The notes under the pieces were generated by a model. It had not been told where the DNA came from and ran no database searches. It worked only from the letters and a program-made list of their open reading frames with translations. From Pedobacter sp. PLR (GTDB taxonomy: Bacteria > Bacteroidota > Bacteroidia > Sphingobacteriales > Sphingobacteriaceae): 64,000 nucleotides of DNA. The stretch spans positions 372,001 to 436,000 of the forward strand of contig NZ_JAPIVQ010000006.1 in assembly GCF_026239675.1 (NCBI RefSeq), written 5' to 3'. Position 1 is the first letter of the stretch; every line of letters begins with the position of its first letter. Positions 28,301-43,300 of this stretch are shown here, one piece after another. A program made the position numbers and the translations under genes.

Positions 28301-31300
28301 ATAACCAATACCCTGAACAACGTGGTGTTTAGTCGCAATAAGGTGACAGGACCAACATTTAATGGTGGTGGATTATACTTATACAGTGGTACTTTAGACA
28401 TCAGCAATGCAACCTTCAGTAATAACAATGTTGTGCTTGCAACAGCGAATGCCGGCGGGGGCTTATTCAGAAATAGCGGGACGGTAAAAATTTATAACAG
28501 TGTTTTCTGGGGGAATACCAGAGGTGGCGGACTTTCTGATCAATTGAATACAGGAGTCACGATCAGCAACAGTACGGTAGAAGAAGGTTATGCTACCGGA
28601 ACGGCTATTTTAGTCGGCGACCCTTTATTTACCAATACAGCAACCGACGACTTAAGTCTGAAAAACGGGTCGCTGGCCATTGATAAAGGAAACAACTCCT
28701 ATACCAGTACCACTAAAGATATCGAAGGAAATCCACGTTTTTACAATACACTCGTTGACCATGGAGCTTATGAAAACCAGGGTGGTGCTTCCTTAAAAAT
28801 TACACCGGTAAGCCTGGCAGTAATGACACGTGGCGAAGAGCAGAACATCCAGTTACAGGCTACGGGAGGCAGTGCTGCCTATACCTGGAGCTTATTATCG
28901 GGAGATCTTCCTACGGGACTTTTTATCAGTCCTGAGGGTAAAATCCATGGGCGTGCAATGGTTTCTGTAATTGGCGGATATACTTTCGCCATTGCCGTTA
29001 CTGATGGTACATTGGTCGGATCAAAACAATACACCGTAGAAGTACAGCAGGCAGCAACGCGTATTTATGTTCGCGAAGCCGCAACAGGAGCGAAGAATGG
29101 AGTTGACTGGAATCATGCGATTACCGATCTACAGTTAGCGCTGGCACAAGCCGGAACCGGAGATGAAATTTGGGTGGCCAAAGGAGATTACGTTCCGGGA
29201 ACGGACGTTGCCTCCACTTTTACACTGAAAGAAGGTGTTAAAATGTATGGTGGTTTTGCAGGAACTGAGGACGCCCTTGCGCAACGTCAGCTGGATGCAA
29301 ATGGACTGTATGCGGTTCATGAATCTATCCTGAATGGGAATGGAAAAAGCTATCATGTAGTCAGCAATACGCTGGCATTAACTGCGGCAACGGTATTAGA
29401 CGGATTTAGTATCAGCGGGGGAAGGACTGCAATAGGAAGCTCGCCGATTATTTATAGCGCTGCCGGAATTTACAACAATGCAGGAGCGGCAATATTCAGG
29501 AACCTTTGGGTTAAAAACAATAATGCTTACTATTTAGGTGCAGGGATTTATAACGTTGGGCCGTCAACATTTGAAAATATCCGCATGGAAAAAAATATCG
29601 TGACGGGCGGTGTCGGATATGGTGGCGGACTATACAACACCAATGCCTTCGCAAATTTCAGAAGGCTGACTTTTATTGGGAATGAAGCTACGCAAGGCGG
29701 GGGAATGTATAATAGCGTTGCCGAAGTCAAACTGGAAGATGTTACGTTTACAGGCAATAAAGCAAGTACTGGTGGCGGTGCTGGTTTGTATCATAGAGCT
29801 GGACTGCTGACCATCAGAAAAGGAAATTTTGAGGGTAATATCTCAGGCGCTACCGGTGCCGGAATATTAAATGCAGGCGTCATTGATGCAGAAGATTTAA
29901 CCTTTAAAGGCAATATGGCCAGCACTACCGGTGCAGGGTTACACAGTACCGGAACCTTTACCCTGAACCGTGGTTCTTTTATTGCCAACATCAGCGCACA
30001 ATATGGCGCCGGAATTTTCAATTCATCAATCGTCAGGTTAGACAATGTCATCTTTAGCAGAAATAAGGTGACTAACCCAAATACCAGTGGCTATGGTGCC
30101 GGAATGTATCATGCTTCAGGCACAGCGACCCTCTCCAATACAACTTTCAGCAACAATACCACCGCATACACCCATGCGTCAACAGCAACTGGTGCAGGCT
30201 TTTTCAAGGTAGCATCCGGAACTGTAGCCATCTATAACAGTATATTCTGGGGCAATAAACGCGGTGGAAATGTACCGGATCAGGTAACTGGCACAGGTTT
30301 AACCATTGCCAACGCTATCGTTGAGGGTGGTTATGCAACCGGGACTAACATCTCCATCGGGAATCCATCTTTTACAGATGCGGAGAACGATAACCTAAGG
30401 GTTAAAGCGGGGTCTGCGGCTATTGATGCCGGAGATAATGCAGCAACCGGAACATCCAGAGATCTGGACATCAACGAAAGGGTGGTGAACGGTCAGGTAG
30501 ATATGGGGGCTTATGAAAATCAGGGTGGCGCAAGCCTGAGCATTCTTCCGGCAACGCTTCCTCCGGGAACGCGCGGAGCGATCTTAAACCAGCAGTTTAC
30601 TGCAACTGGGGGAGAAGCAAAATTAACCTGGGCAGTTTCTTCCGGAAACTTACCTCCAGGACTTTCCCTGAGTGCCGGAGGATGGTTAACCGGCAGAGCG
30701 ATGGTAGCAGGCAGTTATACTTTTGTCCTATCCGTAACCGACGGCCAGTTTATCGGCAGCAAGCAGTACACTTATATCATCAATGCCGCCGGCACACATT
30801 TATACACAAATGAAAAGGCGACAGGGAAAAAGGATGGCAGCGATTGGGAAAATGGATATACAGACTTACAATCGGCCATAACCCAGGCACTTTCAGGAGA
30901 TGAAATCTGGGTGGCGAAAGGGAATTATAGTCCCGGCTTACTCGTCACTTCTTCTTTCAATTTAAAGGAAAATGTGAAAATATACGGAGGTTTCGCCGGA
31001 ACAGAAGCAAGCTTAGCAGCACGAAAAATATCAGCAGTAAATACCATAAATAAAAGTACCCTCGATGGTAGTCAGGGCGTAGCAAGTTACCACGTGGTTT
31101 CCAATACCCTTGCCCTAACCAATGCCACTTTATTAGACGGATTTACCATTAGCGGAGGAAAGGCTTTAATCACGAACAGCAGCAGTTTAAATGCGAATCA
31201 TTACGGGGGAGGTATTTATACCAGCCTTGGAAATCCAGTATTCAGTAACCTGATCATTACCGGCAACAATGCCGTTTATGGCGGGGGTATGATGGTGCTG

Positions 31301-34300
31301 GGCGGTATCGTGACGATCAACAATACGCAGTTTATAGCCAATACCACGAACGGAAGTTACGGTAGGGCATCCGCTTTATTTGTCGGTAGCGGTACCACAG
31401 TAAACCTGGATAGTGCCACTTTTGAAAACAATCTGGTCACCATGGGAGCCTATACCACTGCCGGTGCCATGATGAACAACGGTACCGTAACGATGACCAA
31501 CAGTTCATTTAAAAACAACAGACTCGAAGGAACTACTTATGGACAGGGTGGTGCTTATCACCATGTCGGAGGTGCTTCTTCAAAAATATCAAAAACAACT
31601 TTTACAGAAAACACCGCATTAGCTGGTGGAGCGCTTTATGCTTCCAGCGGAGTTCTGGAGCTAAGGGATGTTACCTTTACCGGAAATAAGGCCGCTGCCA
31701 CAGGTGGAGCCATGCACAATATCGGTACCCCGGTATTAGACCGCGTTTCGTTTATTGGCAACGAATCCGTACAACACGGAGGTGGATTATATTCTTCCGG
31801 CGTTATCAAATTAGACAACGTTCTCTTTAGCCGGAATAAGGTCACATCTACCGGAAACTTCTATGGCGGGGGAATGTATGCTGCATCCACCACCAGTTTA
31901 ATCAATGCCACTTTCAGTAACAACAGCGTTGCCAGAGCTACGGCAGGCGGCGGTGCTTTGTTCCGCGGAGGTGGTGCGGTAAGCATTTACAACAGCATTT
32001 TCTGGGGCAATACTTTTGGGGTTAACCTTCCGGATCAGATTTCAGGAGTAGTGACCATTGATCAGAGTATTGTTCAGGGCAATTATACCGGAGGCACAAA
32101 TATCGTGATCGGGAATCCTTTATTTGTGAATGCCGACCTGGATAACCTGCGTCTAAAAGGAGGATCTCCGGCGATAGATATGGGGAACAATACGAAAATA
32201 TCGACCTCAAAAGATCTGGAAGGCAATCCGCGTTTAGTCAACGAAACGGTAGATATGGGTGCCTACGAAAATCAAGGGACAGCCAGCCTGATCATCGCAC
32301 CAGCAAGTTTGGCAGTGTATAGTCGCGGTGATACTTTCGAAGTTCCTTTAACGGTAACCGGTTCTACGGAGCCTCTAACCTGGAGAATTACCTCCGGAAA
32401 TTTACCGGTAGGTATAGTCCTGAAACCTAATGGTGAGCTTTCCGGCAGACCGATGGTTGCAGGATCTTACATTTTTGTGGTGGCCACAAGCGATGGCACA
32501 TTACTGGGTAGCAAGCAATATACTTTAGTGGTAAATCCTGCCAGTATGGTCTTGTATGCTAACGTCGCTGCAACTACCGGCAACAATGACGGAAGCAGTT
32601 GGGAACATGGATTTACAGACCTGAAAAACGCCTGGAACAAATCAATTAGCGGAGATCAGATCCGGGTGGCGAAAGGAAAATATAGTCCGGGGCCATTGGT
32701 CACCGACTGGTTTACCATGAAGGAAAACGTGAAAGTTTACGGTGGTTTTTCCGGAACAGAAAAGACCCTTGAAGAACGCCAGGCAAATAACATCCACACC
32801 GAAAACCAAACTACTTTAGATGGTAGTCAGGGAGTCGCCAGCAGACACGTTGTTTTTAACAACCTACCTTTAACCAATGCTACCGTACTAGACGGATTTA
32901 CAGTTAGCGGCGGACAAGCACTGGCCAATGGCGATACCGACAACCATCGGGGCGGGGGTATTTACAATTATGCAACCGTTAAAGCAGTATTTAATAACCT
33001 GCAAATTTTAAATAATAAGGCAGACCGCGGTGCGGGAATCTACAATCAGGGACCGGCAGTATTTACACAACTGCTCTTCCAGAATAATGAAGCCTCCGCT
33101 TATGGAGGCGGGATGTACAACCTCAACATCGGAATTACCTTAAACAATGCCACTTTCAAACAAAATACCGCCAAACTTTATGCCGGTGGATTTGCACACA
33201 ATGGTGGCGTATTAAACGTAGTTAACAGTTCATTTATAAATAACACTGCCGGTCAGCAAGCCGGTGGTATGTACCACCTCGCAGGAACAGCAAACCTGGA
33301 AAACGTGGTGTTCAGCAGAAATGAGGTAACCACAGCAGGTGCTTATTATGGTGGAGGGTTATTTGTTGCCGCAGCTGCAACGTTGAACAACGTAACCTTT
33401 AGCAATAACAAAATCGCCTTCACACATGCCACTACTTTAGGTGGTGCAGGCTTGTACAGAACTACGGGGGTGATCAATGTGAACAACAGTATTTTTTGGG
33501 GGAATAAACGAGGTAACGAAATAACGGATCAGCTCAATGCCGGCATGGTATTGACCTGGTCGCTGGTGCAGGGCGGATATGTTACCGGAACAAATGTACT
33601 GATTGGTGATCCGTTATTCCAGCAGGCAGAGGCCGATAACCTACAGCTAAAAGCCGGTTCTCCGGGGATAGATGCCGGAGACAATACGAAGAACAACAGT
33701 ACCGCAGATCTATCCGGAAATCCAAGGGTAATCAATGATCAGATCGACCTTGGTGCTTATGAAAATCAAGGTGGATCAGGCTTGAAAATCTTGCCTGCAA
33801 CGTTTGCCCCATTCTTAAGGGGTGTTAATCCAATGATTCAAATGACCGCGACAGGTGGTTCAGGAAACTATACCTGGATTGTACAATCGGGAAGTTTACC
33901 GGTGGGTTTAGTCTTAACGCCGGAAGGCTTAATCACAGGGAATCCGACCTTAACCGGTAGCTATACTTTTGTAGCTGCGGCAACGGATGGACAGCTGATC
34001 GGAAGTAAGCAATATACGGTTACCGTAACCGGAGGAACTACACGTTTATTTGTAAACCAGGCCGCAACCGGAGGAAACAATGGAAGCAACTGGGCAAATG
34101 CGTTTACGGACTTACAACCTGCATTGGCGCAAACCTCGGCAGGGGATGAAATCTGGGTAGCCAAAGGAAGTTATAGCGCCGGTCTCACCATCAGTTCTTA
34201 CTTCACCTTAAAAGAAGGCGTAAAAATGTATGGTGGTTTTGCCGGAACGGAAGCGCTATTAGCAGAAAGAGATAGTACGGCCATTCGCGGCCTCCATGAA

Positions 34301-37300
34301 ACCATTCTCGATGGAGGTAAAGGCGTAGCAAGTTATCATGTGGTCTACAATACCGCAGCCTTAACAGCTGCCACGGTGCTGGATGGGTTTAGTATTGAAG
34401 GAGGAAAATCAGCGACTTCTTACGGTTCCTCTTCCAATGTCAATTACTATGGCGGCGGGATTTACAATATAGCGGGATCAGCGGTGTTCCGCAACCTCTG
34501 GATTAAAAATAACATCGCCACTTATGGTGCCGGTTTATACCACCAGGGAGCAGCAAGCTATACCAATATCACCTTCAGCAATAACGAAACGAAAGGTTAT
34601 GCGGCAAGGGGATCTGCGGTTTACAATGCGGGTGGATTTAAACTTCAAAACGGATTTTTTGAAAACAATAAGATCACAGAATCGGCCAGCTATACCGGAT
34701 ATGGAGCAGGGATTTTCAATGCCGGAGCTTTAGAACTGAATGATGTTAAATTTATCAATAACACGATTAACAGCGGACAGGGAGGTGCAATTTACTCCAA
34801 CTCCGGAGCGGTTATCAAGCTTAAAGAGGCTACGTTTACCGGAAATAAAGCCACAATTGCCGGGGCTGTATTCCTGGCCAATGGAACCCTGGACCTGAGT
34901 TCAGCAACATTTAAAGACAATGCCGCTACCACAACCGGAGGCGCAATTTATAGCGCAGCAACGATGTCTTTAAATCGCATCCAGTTTACCGGAAATACGG
35001 CCGTTCAGCATGGGGCAGCCATCTGGACTACCGGTACCTTGAAAATTGACAATAGTGTTTTCAGCAGAAATAAGGTGACCTCTACTTCCGGCTATTTTGG
35101 AGGCGCAATATATATCGGCTCAGGAACTACAAACATCAGCAATGCGAGTTTCAGTGGCAACAGCATCAACTATGTCAACCCAAGCGTAACGTTAAGCTAC
35201 GGAGGGGCAATACACCGCAGCTCTGGAACTGTAAATGTTCACAACAGTATCTTTTGGAACAACAAACGAGGCAATAATGTAGCGGATCAGTTGAACGCAG
35301 GAATCATCACCGGTAGTTCCATTGTTCAGCATAATTATGCTACCGGAACAGACATTAAGATCGGTGATCCGATGTTTGAAGATGCTTTAACAGACAACCT
35401 CAAATTAAAAGGAGGATCTTTAGCCATCAATGTGGGCGAGAACAGCTGGCAGACTTTTGATAAAGATCTGGCCGGAAATCCCAGGGTAGTAAATGATGTA
35501 GTTGATCTGGGCGCCTACGAACATGATGGCGCCGGACAATTGATGATTAGTCCGCCGGTGATTCCGGACCTCATCAGAGGAACTTATCTGGACCTCCAGT
35601 TCACTTATACCGGAACCACATCACCGGTTACCTGGAGCTTCCAGGGGGGTAAACTACCCACCGGACTGGTCTTCTTGCCGGATGGTAAATTAAGAGGAAC
35701 ACCAACATTAACCGGCAGCTACACCTTTGTAATCGGTGCCGGAGACGGAACAATCGCAGGAAACAAACAATATACAGTAATCGTAAAAGAAGGATCAGCC
35801 CGCTTATTTGTTCATCAGACCGCAACCGGCGATAATAACGGAAGTAACTGGCAACATGCTTTTACAGATTTACAGGCAGCAATGGCGCAAGTCAAAGCAG
35901 GGGATGAAATCTGGGTGGCAAAAGGGATTTATTCTCCGGGTGCATTAGTCAGCAGCACGTTCACTTTGAAAGAAGGACTGAAAATATACGGTGGTTTTGC
36001 AGGAACGGAAACCTTGTTAACGGATAGAATCCCGGATAACATCGCGACTACAAATGAAACCATTCTTGGGGGTGGGGCCGCGGTGATCAGTTACCACATC
36101 GTCTATAATACCGCAGCCTTAACTTCGGCAACGGTACTGGACGGTTTCAGTATTCAGGGCGGAAAAGCAGCATGGAGTTACGGCTCTTCTTCCAATGCCA
36201 ACTATTATGGCGGAGGAATTTACAATACCGCAGGAACAGCGATCTTCCGAAACCTATGGATCAAGGATAACATGGCTACTTATGGTGCAGGTTTGTACCA
36301 TGCCGGAGACGCAGAATACAGTAACATCAGGTTTACAAACAACACGGCAAAAGGCTATGCGGCACGTGGTGCGGCAGTATATAACGGGAGAGGTTTTGCC
36401 TTAACCAAAGGTGTTTTTGAAGGCAATAAAATCACAGAATCTGCCAGTTATACCGGTTACGGAGCAGCCATTTTTAACACCGGTTTGCTGGAGCTGGAAG
36501 ATGTGAAATTCTTAAACAACATCATTGCCAACGGACAAGGAGGCGCGATTTATAACAACTCTGGTGCAGGTCTTAAAATCTTTAAATCGGAGTTTACCGG
36601 AAATAAAGCAACTACTGGCGGCGCCTTGTTTATCGCCAATGGCTACCCGGAAATTACGGAAGTTACCTTCCGGGGCAATGCAGCTACAGGAATGGGAGGG
36701 GCCATTTATGCCGCCGGAACACCAGTATTAAACCGCGTTTCTTTTATTGAAAACACGGCTGGACAACATGGTGGGGCCATCTGGACCAACGGTAGTATCA
36801 GAATCGACAATAGTATTTTTAGTCGCAATAAAGTGAGTTCAACGGTTGGTCATTATGGAGGGGCGATGTATGTCAACTCCGGAGAAGCATTGATCAATAA
36901 CGTGACCTTTAGCAACAACAGCATCAATTATATCAACGCCAGTGCCACCTTAAATTACGGAGGGGCATTGTACCGGAACTCGGGTGTGGTGACGCTTCAT
37001 AATAGTATCCTCTGGGGCAATAAACGCGGTAATAATGTAATGGATCAGCTCAATGCAGGCATCATAGCCGGCAGCACTTTAATCCAGAACAACTATGCCA
37101 CCGGAGAGGATATCAAGTTTGGAGATCCGATGTTTGAAAACGCAGCAGCGGATAACCTGAAACTAAAAGGCGGATCTCTGGCTATTGATGCCGGAAGAAA
37201 CAGCTGGCAGGGATTCGATAAAGACCTTGCCGGGAAAGCGAGGGTCATCAACGACCTGGTGGACCTTGGCGCCTATGAAAATGAAGGCGGAGAAAGTCTG

Positions 37301-40300
37301 ATCCTAAATCCGGTAAGCATTGCTCCTTTGAAAAGAGGTGCATATGTAGAAATCCAGCTGACGGCAACAGGAACCACCTTACCGGTTACCTGGTCCTTAC
37401 AGGGCGGTAAATTGCCGACAGGATTGATATTCCTGCCGGATGGAAAGTTAAGGGGTACGCCAACAGTAGTGGGCAGTTATACCTTCGTGATCGGGGCTAC
37501 AGATGCCATCATGGGCGGAAACAGACAGTATACGGTTAACATCTTAAATGGTTCAGGAAGGCTGTTTGTACACCAGACCGCAACCGGCGATAATAACGGT
37601 AGCAACTGGCAACATGCCTTTAAAGATTTACAGGTTGCCTTAGGTCAGACTTCTGCGGGAGATGAGATCTGGGTGGCCAGGGGGACTTACAGTCCGGGCT
37701 TACTCATCAGTTCTACTTTCACTTTAAAAGAGGGGGTGAAGATCTATGGTGGTTTTGCAGGAACAGAAACTTTGCTGACGGATAGAGACAGTACGGCCGT
37801 TCGAGGCATCAATGAAACCATCCTTGATGGTAGTCTGGGCAAACCGAGTTACCATGTGGTTTACAATGCGGCTGCGTTAACCAATGCAACGGTGCTGGAT
37901 GGTTTTTCTATCCAGGGAGGAAATGCCGGAACCAGCTATAACAGCTACTATTACAATGGCAATTATTACGGCGCAGGGATTTACAATTCTGCCGGTGCAG
38001 CGGTTTTTAACCACTTATGGATTAAGAACAATGTGGCCAGTTATGGAGGTGGTATTTACCATTCTGGAACAGCCAGCTATAGCAATATTATCTTCAGCAA
38101 TAACCGTACAACAGGACAATATGCCCGTGGTTCGGCGGTTTACAATGCCGGTGGTTTCAAGCTTAAAGGAGGGGTTTTTGAAAACAATAAGATCATTGAA
38201 TCGGCCAGTTATCCGGGCTACGGATCGGCCCTGTTCAACGCGGGGCTGGCAGAGCTGAGGGATGTCCGCTTCGACAATAACACGATCACCAACGGACAAG
38301 GAGGCGCAATTTACAGCAATTCCGGAGCAGCACTAACCATTACCAATGCCAGTTTTACCGCCAATAAATCCACTACAGGTGGCGCAGTTTTTATCGCCAA
38401 TGGAACACCGGTATTCACAAATGTGACTTTCAAAAACAATACCGCCACAGGTAGTGGTGGGGCACTTTATGCCAGCGGGACTTTAACCTTAAACAGAACT
38501 TCATTTACCAATAATACCGCCGGATTGCATGGTGGAGCGGTATGGTCTAACAGTGTGTTTAAACTCGATAACAGTACTTTTAGCAGGAACAGCGTGATTT
38601 CATCAGCCGCTAATTATGGAGGCGCGATTTACATCTACTCCGGAACAGCAGTGCTTACGAACAACACGTTCAGCAACAACAGCATCAATTATTTCAAGAC
38701 TGGTCTGGTAAATTATGGCGGTGCCATTTACAGAAATGCAGGAACGGTAACGCTGAATAACAGTGTGCTTTGGGGCAATACAAGAGGATCTTCAACAGCA
38801 GATCAGCTTAACCTGAACATTAAAGTGAACAATTCCCTGATCCAGGGAGGATATTCAACAGGCGCAAACATCATTGATGCCGACCCGGTGTTTGCAAACG
38901 CAGCAGCGGATGACTTATCCCTTACCGGGTGCTCACCTGCGATAAATACGGGAGAAAATACCCTCGTAGTTGCAGGAAGTAAAGACCTTCCCGGATTGGA
39001 AAGAATCCAGTCGCAGTGGGTAGATATGGGTGGATTAGAATACCAGCAAGGAGTGGTTGAGGTGCAGCCTGCCACAATGCCTCAGGGGAATCGTGGAGAG
39101 GCTGTTACCGTGCAATTACAAGGCATTACCGGAAATGGAAGTAATGGAACCGGAGGAACTGCCGGCAACTATACTTATCAGGTGATCTCAGGAAAACTTC
39201 CTGACGGCCTTTCAATGACGCCAACAGGCTTGATCAGCGGTAATCCTATCGTGATTGGCAAATATACTTTTGTGGTCAAAGCAACCGATGGCAACCTGTG
39301 TGGCCACCGCATGTACAACATGGAAATTGTGGCAGGAACCGGTGTGGTTCGCATCCTGGTCAATCAGGCCGCAGTTGCCGGACAAAATAACGGTAGCACC
39401 TGGGACAATGCTTACCTCGACCTGCAAAATGCCTTGAAAGTATCTCTGGCAGGAGATGAAATCTGGGTAGCGAAAGGGACTTACAGTCCGGGACCACTCA
39501 TCACCTCTGCCTTCCAGATGAAAGAAGGGGTTAAAATATATGGTGGTTTTGCAGCCACAGAAAACCTGCTTTCAGAAAGAGATACAATAAACACAAGAAC
39601 ACTTAATCAAACTATTTTAGACGGTAAAAATATCAACAGACACGTCGTTTTCAATAATAAAGTCCTGACTAAAGCAACCGTTCTGGATGGTTTTACCGTC
39701 ACTGCCGGGCGGACAGTAATAGGAAATAGCGGTAGTGAACCTTACATCGGTGCCGGTATTTATAACGTTTCCGGGGCCATGATCTTTAACGACCTCTGGA
39801 TCAAAAATAACAATTCCAGTAATTATGGAGGCGGGATGTATAATGCCGGGGCATCGGTATTAACAAAGATCACTTTTGAAAACAATACGGTAAGCACTGG
39901 AAGCTACTCGTATGGTGGTGGACTGTATAACTCCGGTGCTGTCACCATGAAACAGGTGGAATTCCTGAACAATAGCGCAAATACCGGTGGTGGATTGTAC
40001 CATGTAACGGGCGCATTGATGATGAGTAATGTGGTTTTTAAAGAGAACAAAGCAAGCTTAACCGGTGGTGGCTTTTATGCTTATACCGGCAAAATTACCA
40101 TAGATGGTGCTAAGTTTATCGCGAATACCTCGGTGCAGCATGGTGCTGGTTTATACCAGTACGTGTCTGTGTTAACCTTAAATAACGCCGTGTTCAGCAG
40201 GAATAAAGTGACCGGTACCGCTGGGTATTTCGGTGGGGGTATGTATCAGTATACTTCAACGTCTAACCTGAACAACGTTACTTTTAGCAACAACAGTATC

Positions 40301-43300
40301 GCCTATGTAAATGCTGCGCTTACTAAATATGGAGGCGGTATTTATCGCAATGCCGGTACATTAAACTTGCAAAACAGCATTCTTTGGGGCAATAAACGAG
40401 GCAATAACGTAGCGGATGAGTTGAACCTGAATGTGAAGGTGAGCAATGCCCTGATTCAGGGTGGATATGTTGCAGGGAAAACGGTGATTGATGCAAACCC
40501 GATGTTCAACCTCAGCAACCCCGACGACCTTTCTCTATCAGCTTGTTCGCCAGCCATCAATATGGGAGACAATGTCTTTGCTGCGGGATTAACAAAAGAT
40601 GTAGCCGGTAAAAACAGGATCATGGCGGATGCCGTAGATCTGGGTGCTTATGAAAATCAGCAGAACAGAATTATGGTGGGACCAGCGGCACTGCCGGAAG
40701 GTATCCGCGGTCAACGTTATACTCAGCAAATAAACGCTACCGGTGGCAGCGGCACTTATAACTATGCCATCAGCTATGGTAAATTGCCAGATGGCTTGTT
40801 AATGAGTACTTCAGGAACCATCACTGGTCGTCCGATCAATAGCGGAATTTATACGTTTAATGTAACAGCAAATGATGGTACGCTTTGTGGAAACAGATTG
40901 TACACCGTAGACGTGAGACCGGGGATCGGTGGTGTGCGGATTTATGTGAATCAGGCAGCTACCGGAATGGACAATGGCGCCGACTGGACCAACGGTTACC
41001 TTGACCTTCAGAAAGGGATGGCTTCTGCTCTGGCCGGGGATACCGTCTGGGTAGCGAAAGGGAAATATAACCCGGGAGTTAAAGTCACAGACTACTTTAC
41101 CCTCAAAGAAAATGTGAAGCTGTTTGGTGGTTTTGCAGGAACAGAAAATGAGTTTGAAGACCGGAATCCGGAAACAATTGCGACAACAAATGAGACGATT
41201 TTAAGCGGAGATAACAGAAATTACCATGTCCTTTATAACCGCATTGCCTTAACAAATGCAACCATCGTAGATGGATTTAGCATTGTAGCTGGAAAGACCG
41301 CAGTAGGTTCCAACTCGAGCAGCGAGTTATATTATGGTGCCGGTATTTACAACGCCCTGGGGAAAATCATCTTTAGAAACCTTTGGATTAAAGACAATGT
41401 GGCCTATACGTATGGAGGTGGTGTTTTCAATAGTGGTGCCGCCGAATTTACCAATGTCATTCTGGAAAATAACACCGCAGTTGTAGGTAGTTATGCCCTC
41501 GGTGGTGGGATGTACAATTCCGGTGCTGCGACTTTTAAAGACGTAAAATTCATCAACAATAAATCGAAAACCGGTGCAGGTTTATACAATATCAGCTCGG
41601 CAATTACGATGGACAAAGTGGATTTTAAAGACAATGCCGCTTCCATTTCCGGAGGTGCATTGTACAACGCCAGCAATGGGAAACCAGTGATCACAAATGC
41701 CAGATTTATTGGAAATACTGCAGTACAACATGGTGGTGCCATCTACCAGTATTCGGGAACGTTAAACATCACGAATGCGGTGTTCAGCAGGAATAAGGTA
41801 ACAAGTACAGGTGGTTATTATGGCGGTGCTTTGTATCATTATAATGGAGTCACCAATCTGATAAATACTTCCATCGCCAACAACAGCATCGCCTATGCGA
41901 ATACTTCCGCTGCCAATCAATACGGTGGCGCAGTCTATCGTTACACGGGAACGCTGAATATTTACAATACCATTTTATGGGGTAATAAACGCGGAAATAA
42001 AGTAGCCGATCAGCTAACCACAGGAATTATTGTGGCCAATAGCACTATTGAAAATGGTTATAAAACCGGTACTTTAATCTTTACCAAAGACCCTCAGTTT
42101 AACAATCCTGAGGGAGATGAGTTGTCGCTTTCGCCATGCTCTCCATCCATCAATATGGGGGATAACAACAAGATTGCCGGTATAGGTCTGGACCTTGCCG
42201 GAGCGCAGCGGATTCAGCACAATACGGTAGATATCGGGGCTTATGAGTTCCAGGGATTGTATCTGGAAAATGCAGAACAACAGCTTCCGGAAGCCGATCA
42301 ATGGAGCCCTTATAGCCACCAGGTTACCTTGGCTACAGCGGGGAATTACACCTTTACACTCTCTCAGGGCCTATTACCTGATGGGATGACGCTAAGTCCT
42401 GCCGGCTTGATTTCCGGAGAAGCAACCGTGGCCGGGGAGTACGAATTTACCCTTGCCGTGGCCGGTGATAATGTATGCGGTTCCCTGAAAATTAAACTGA
42501 AAGTAAACACCAGAGAACCTTATATCATAGAGGTCTTAAAACCTTACCCGCTGCCGGTGAAAATAGATACAGGAACACCATTCGACCAGTTAACCCTGGT
42601 GCCGCAGGTAGAAGTGGTAATGAGTGATCAGAGCCATGCAAAGTTCCCTGTAACCTGGCTGCCGGGAGATTATAACGGCAATGTTGAAGGAGTATATACG
42701 TTGATTGGAAATATTACAGTGCCTAAGCCGGAAATGAACAGGAACAACCTGACCGCCACCGCGAAAGTTGCCGTTTTAGATCCTGTATTTCCTTATATCA
42801 TCGCCCTGGAAGAGTTACCTCCGGTATATGTATGGTCAGGAACGCCTTTCTCAGAAGTATTGCCATTATTGCCAAAACAGGTTCGCGTAACTTATGATGA
42901 CCGCGTAACCACAGATATGCTGACTTTAATCTGGAAACAAGGGACCTATGACCTGAAATCAGGTGTATATCGCTTATACGCAGACCTGGTATTGAAAGAA
43001 ATTCATGCCAATCCAGCCGGATTTGAAGCCAGTGTGGATGTGTATGCGCAACATGATGTCATTGCCATAGAGCCTTTAGCAGACATTACCGTGCCTTTAC
43101 ATACGCCTGCAGCGAACCTGCCATTGCAGTCCTCGATCAGGGTAACTTACCATGATCAGACTACAGGATTCCTGAGCGTGATCTGGGATAAATCTCTATA
43201 TATGCCTGCAAAAGGCGATGAGTATGATTTAAAGGGCGATTTACAACTGAAACCCCTGATCTCTAACAGCAAGCATTTGTTAGCAGATCAGAAAGTCATC

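Larger units (their letters stand above)
22403..42512 (+). repeat. Twelve tandem modules inside the giant gene
   Basis: Module starts, set at the recurring RLxVN.AATG.NNG.DW motif: 22403, 24002, 25673, 27347, 29060, 30797, 32549, 34043, 35801, 37559, 39350 and 40937; the last ends near 42512. Lengths are 533, 557, 558, 571, 579, 584, 498, 586, 586, 597, 529 and about 525 residues. Each contains GDEIWVAKGxYSPG, VKxYGGFAGTE, LDGFxIxGG, a run of beta-helix rungs, xFSRNKVT, NSIFWGNxRG, a D-x-AG-xxRxxxxxVDxGAxE signature, and a closing Ig with LPxGLxLxxxGxLxGxP and SKQYTV. Module 7 is the shortest and has fewer rungs. Confidence 0.92.
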
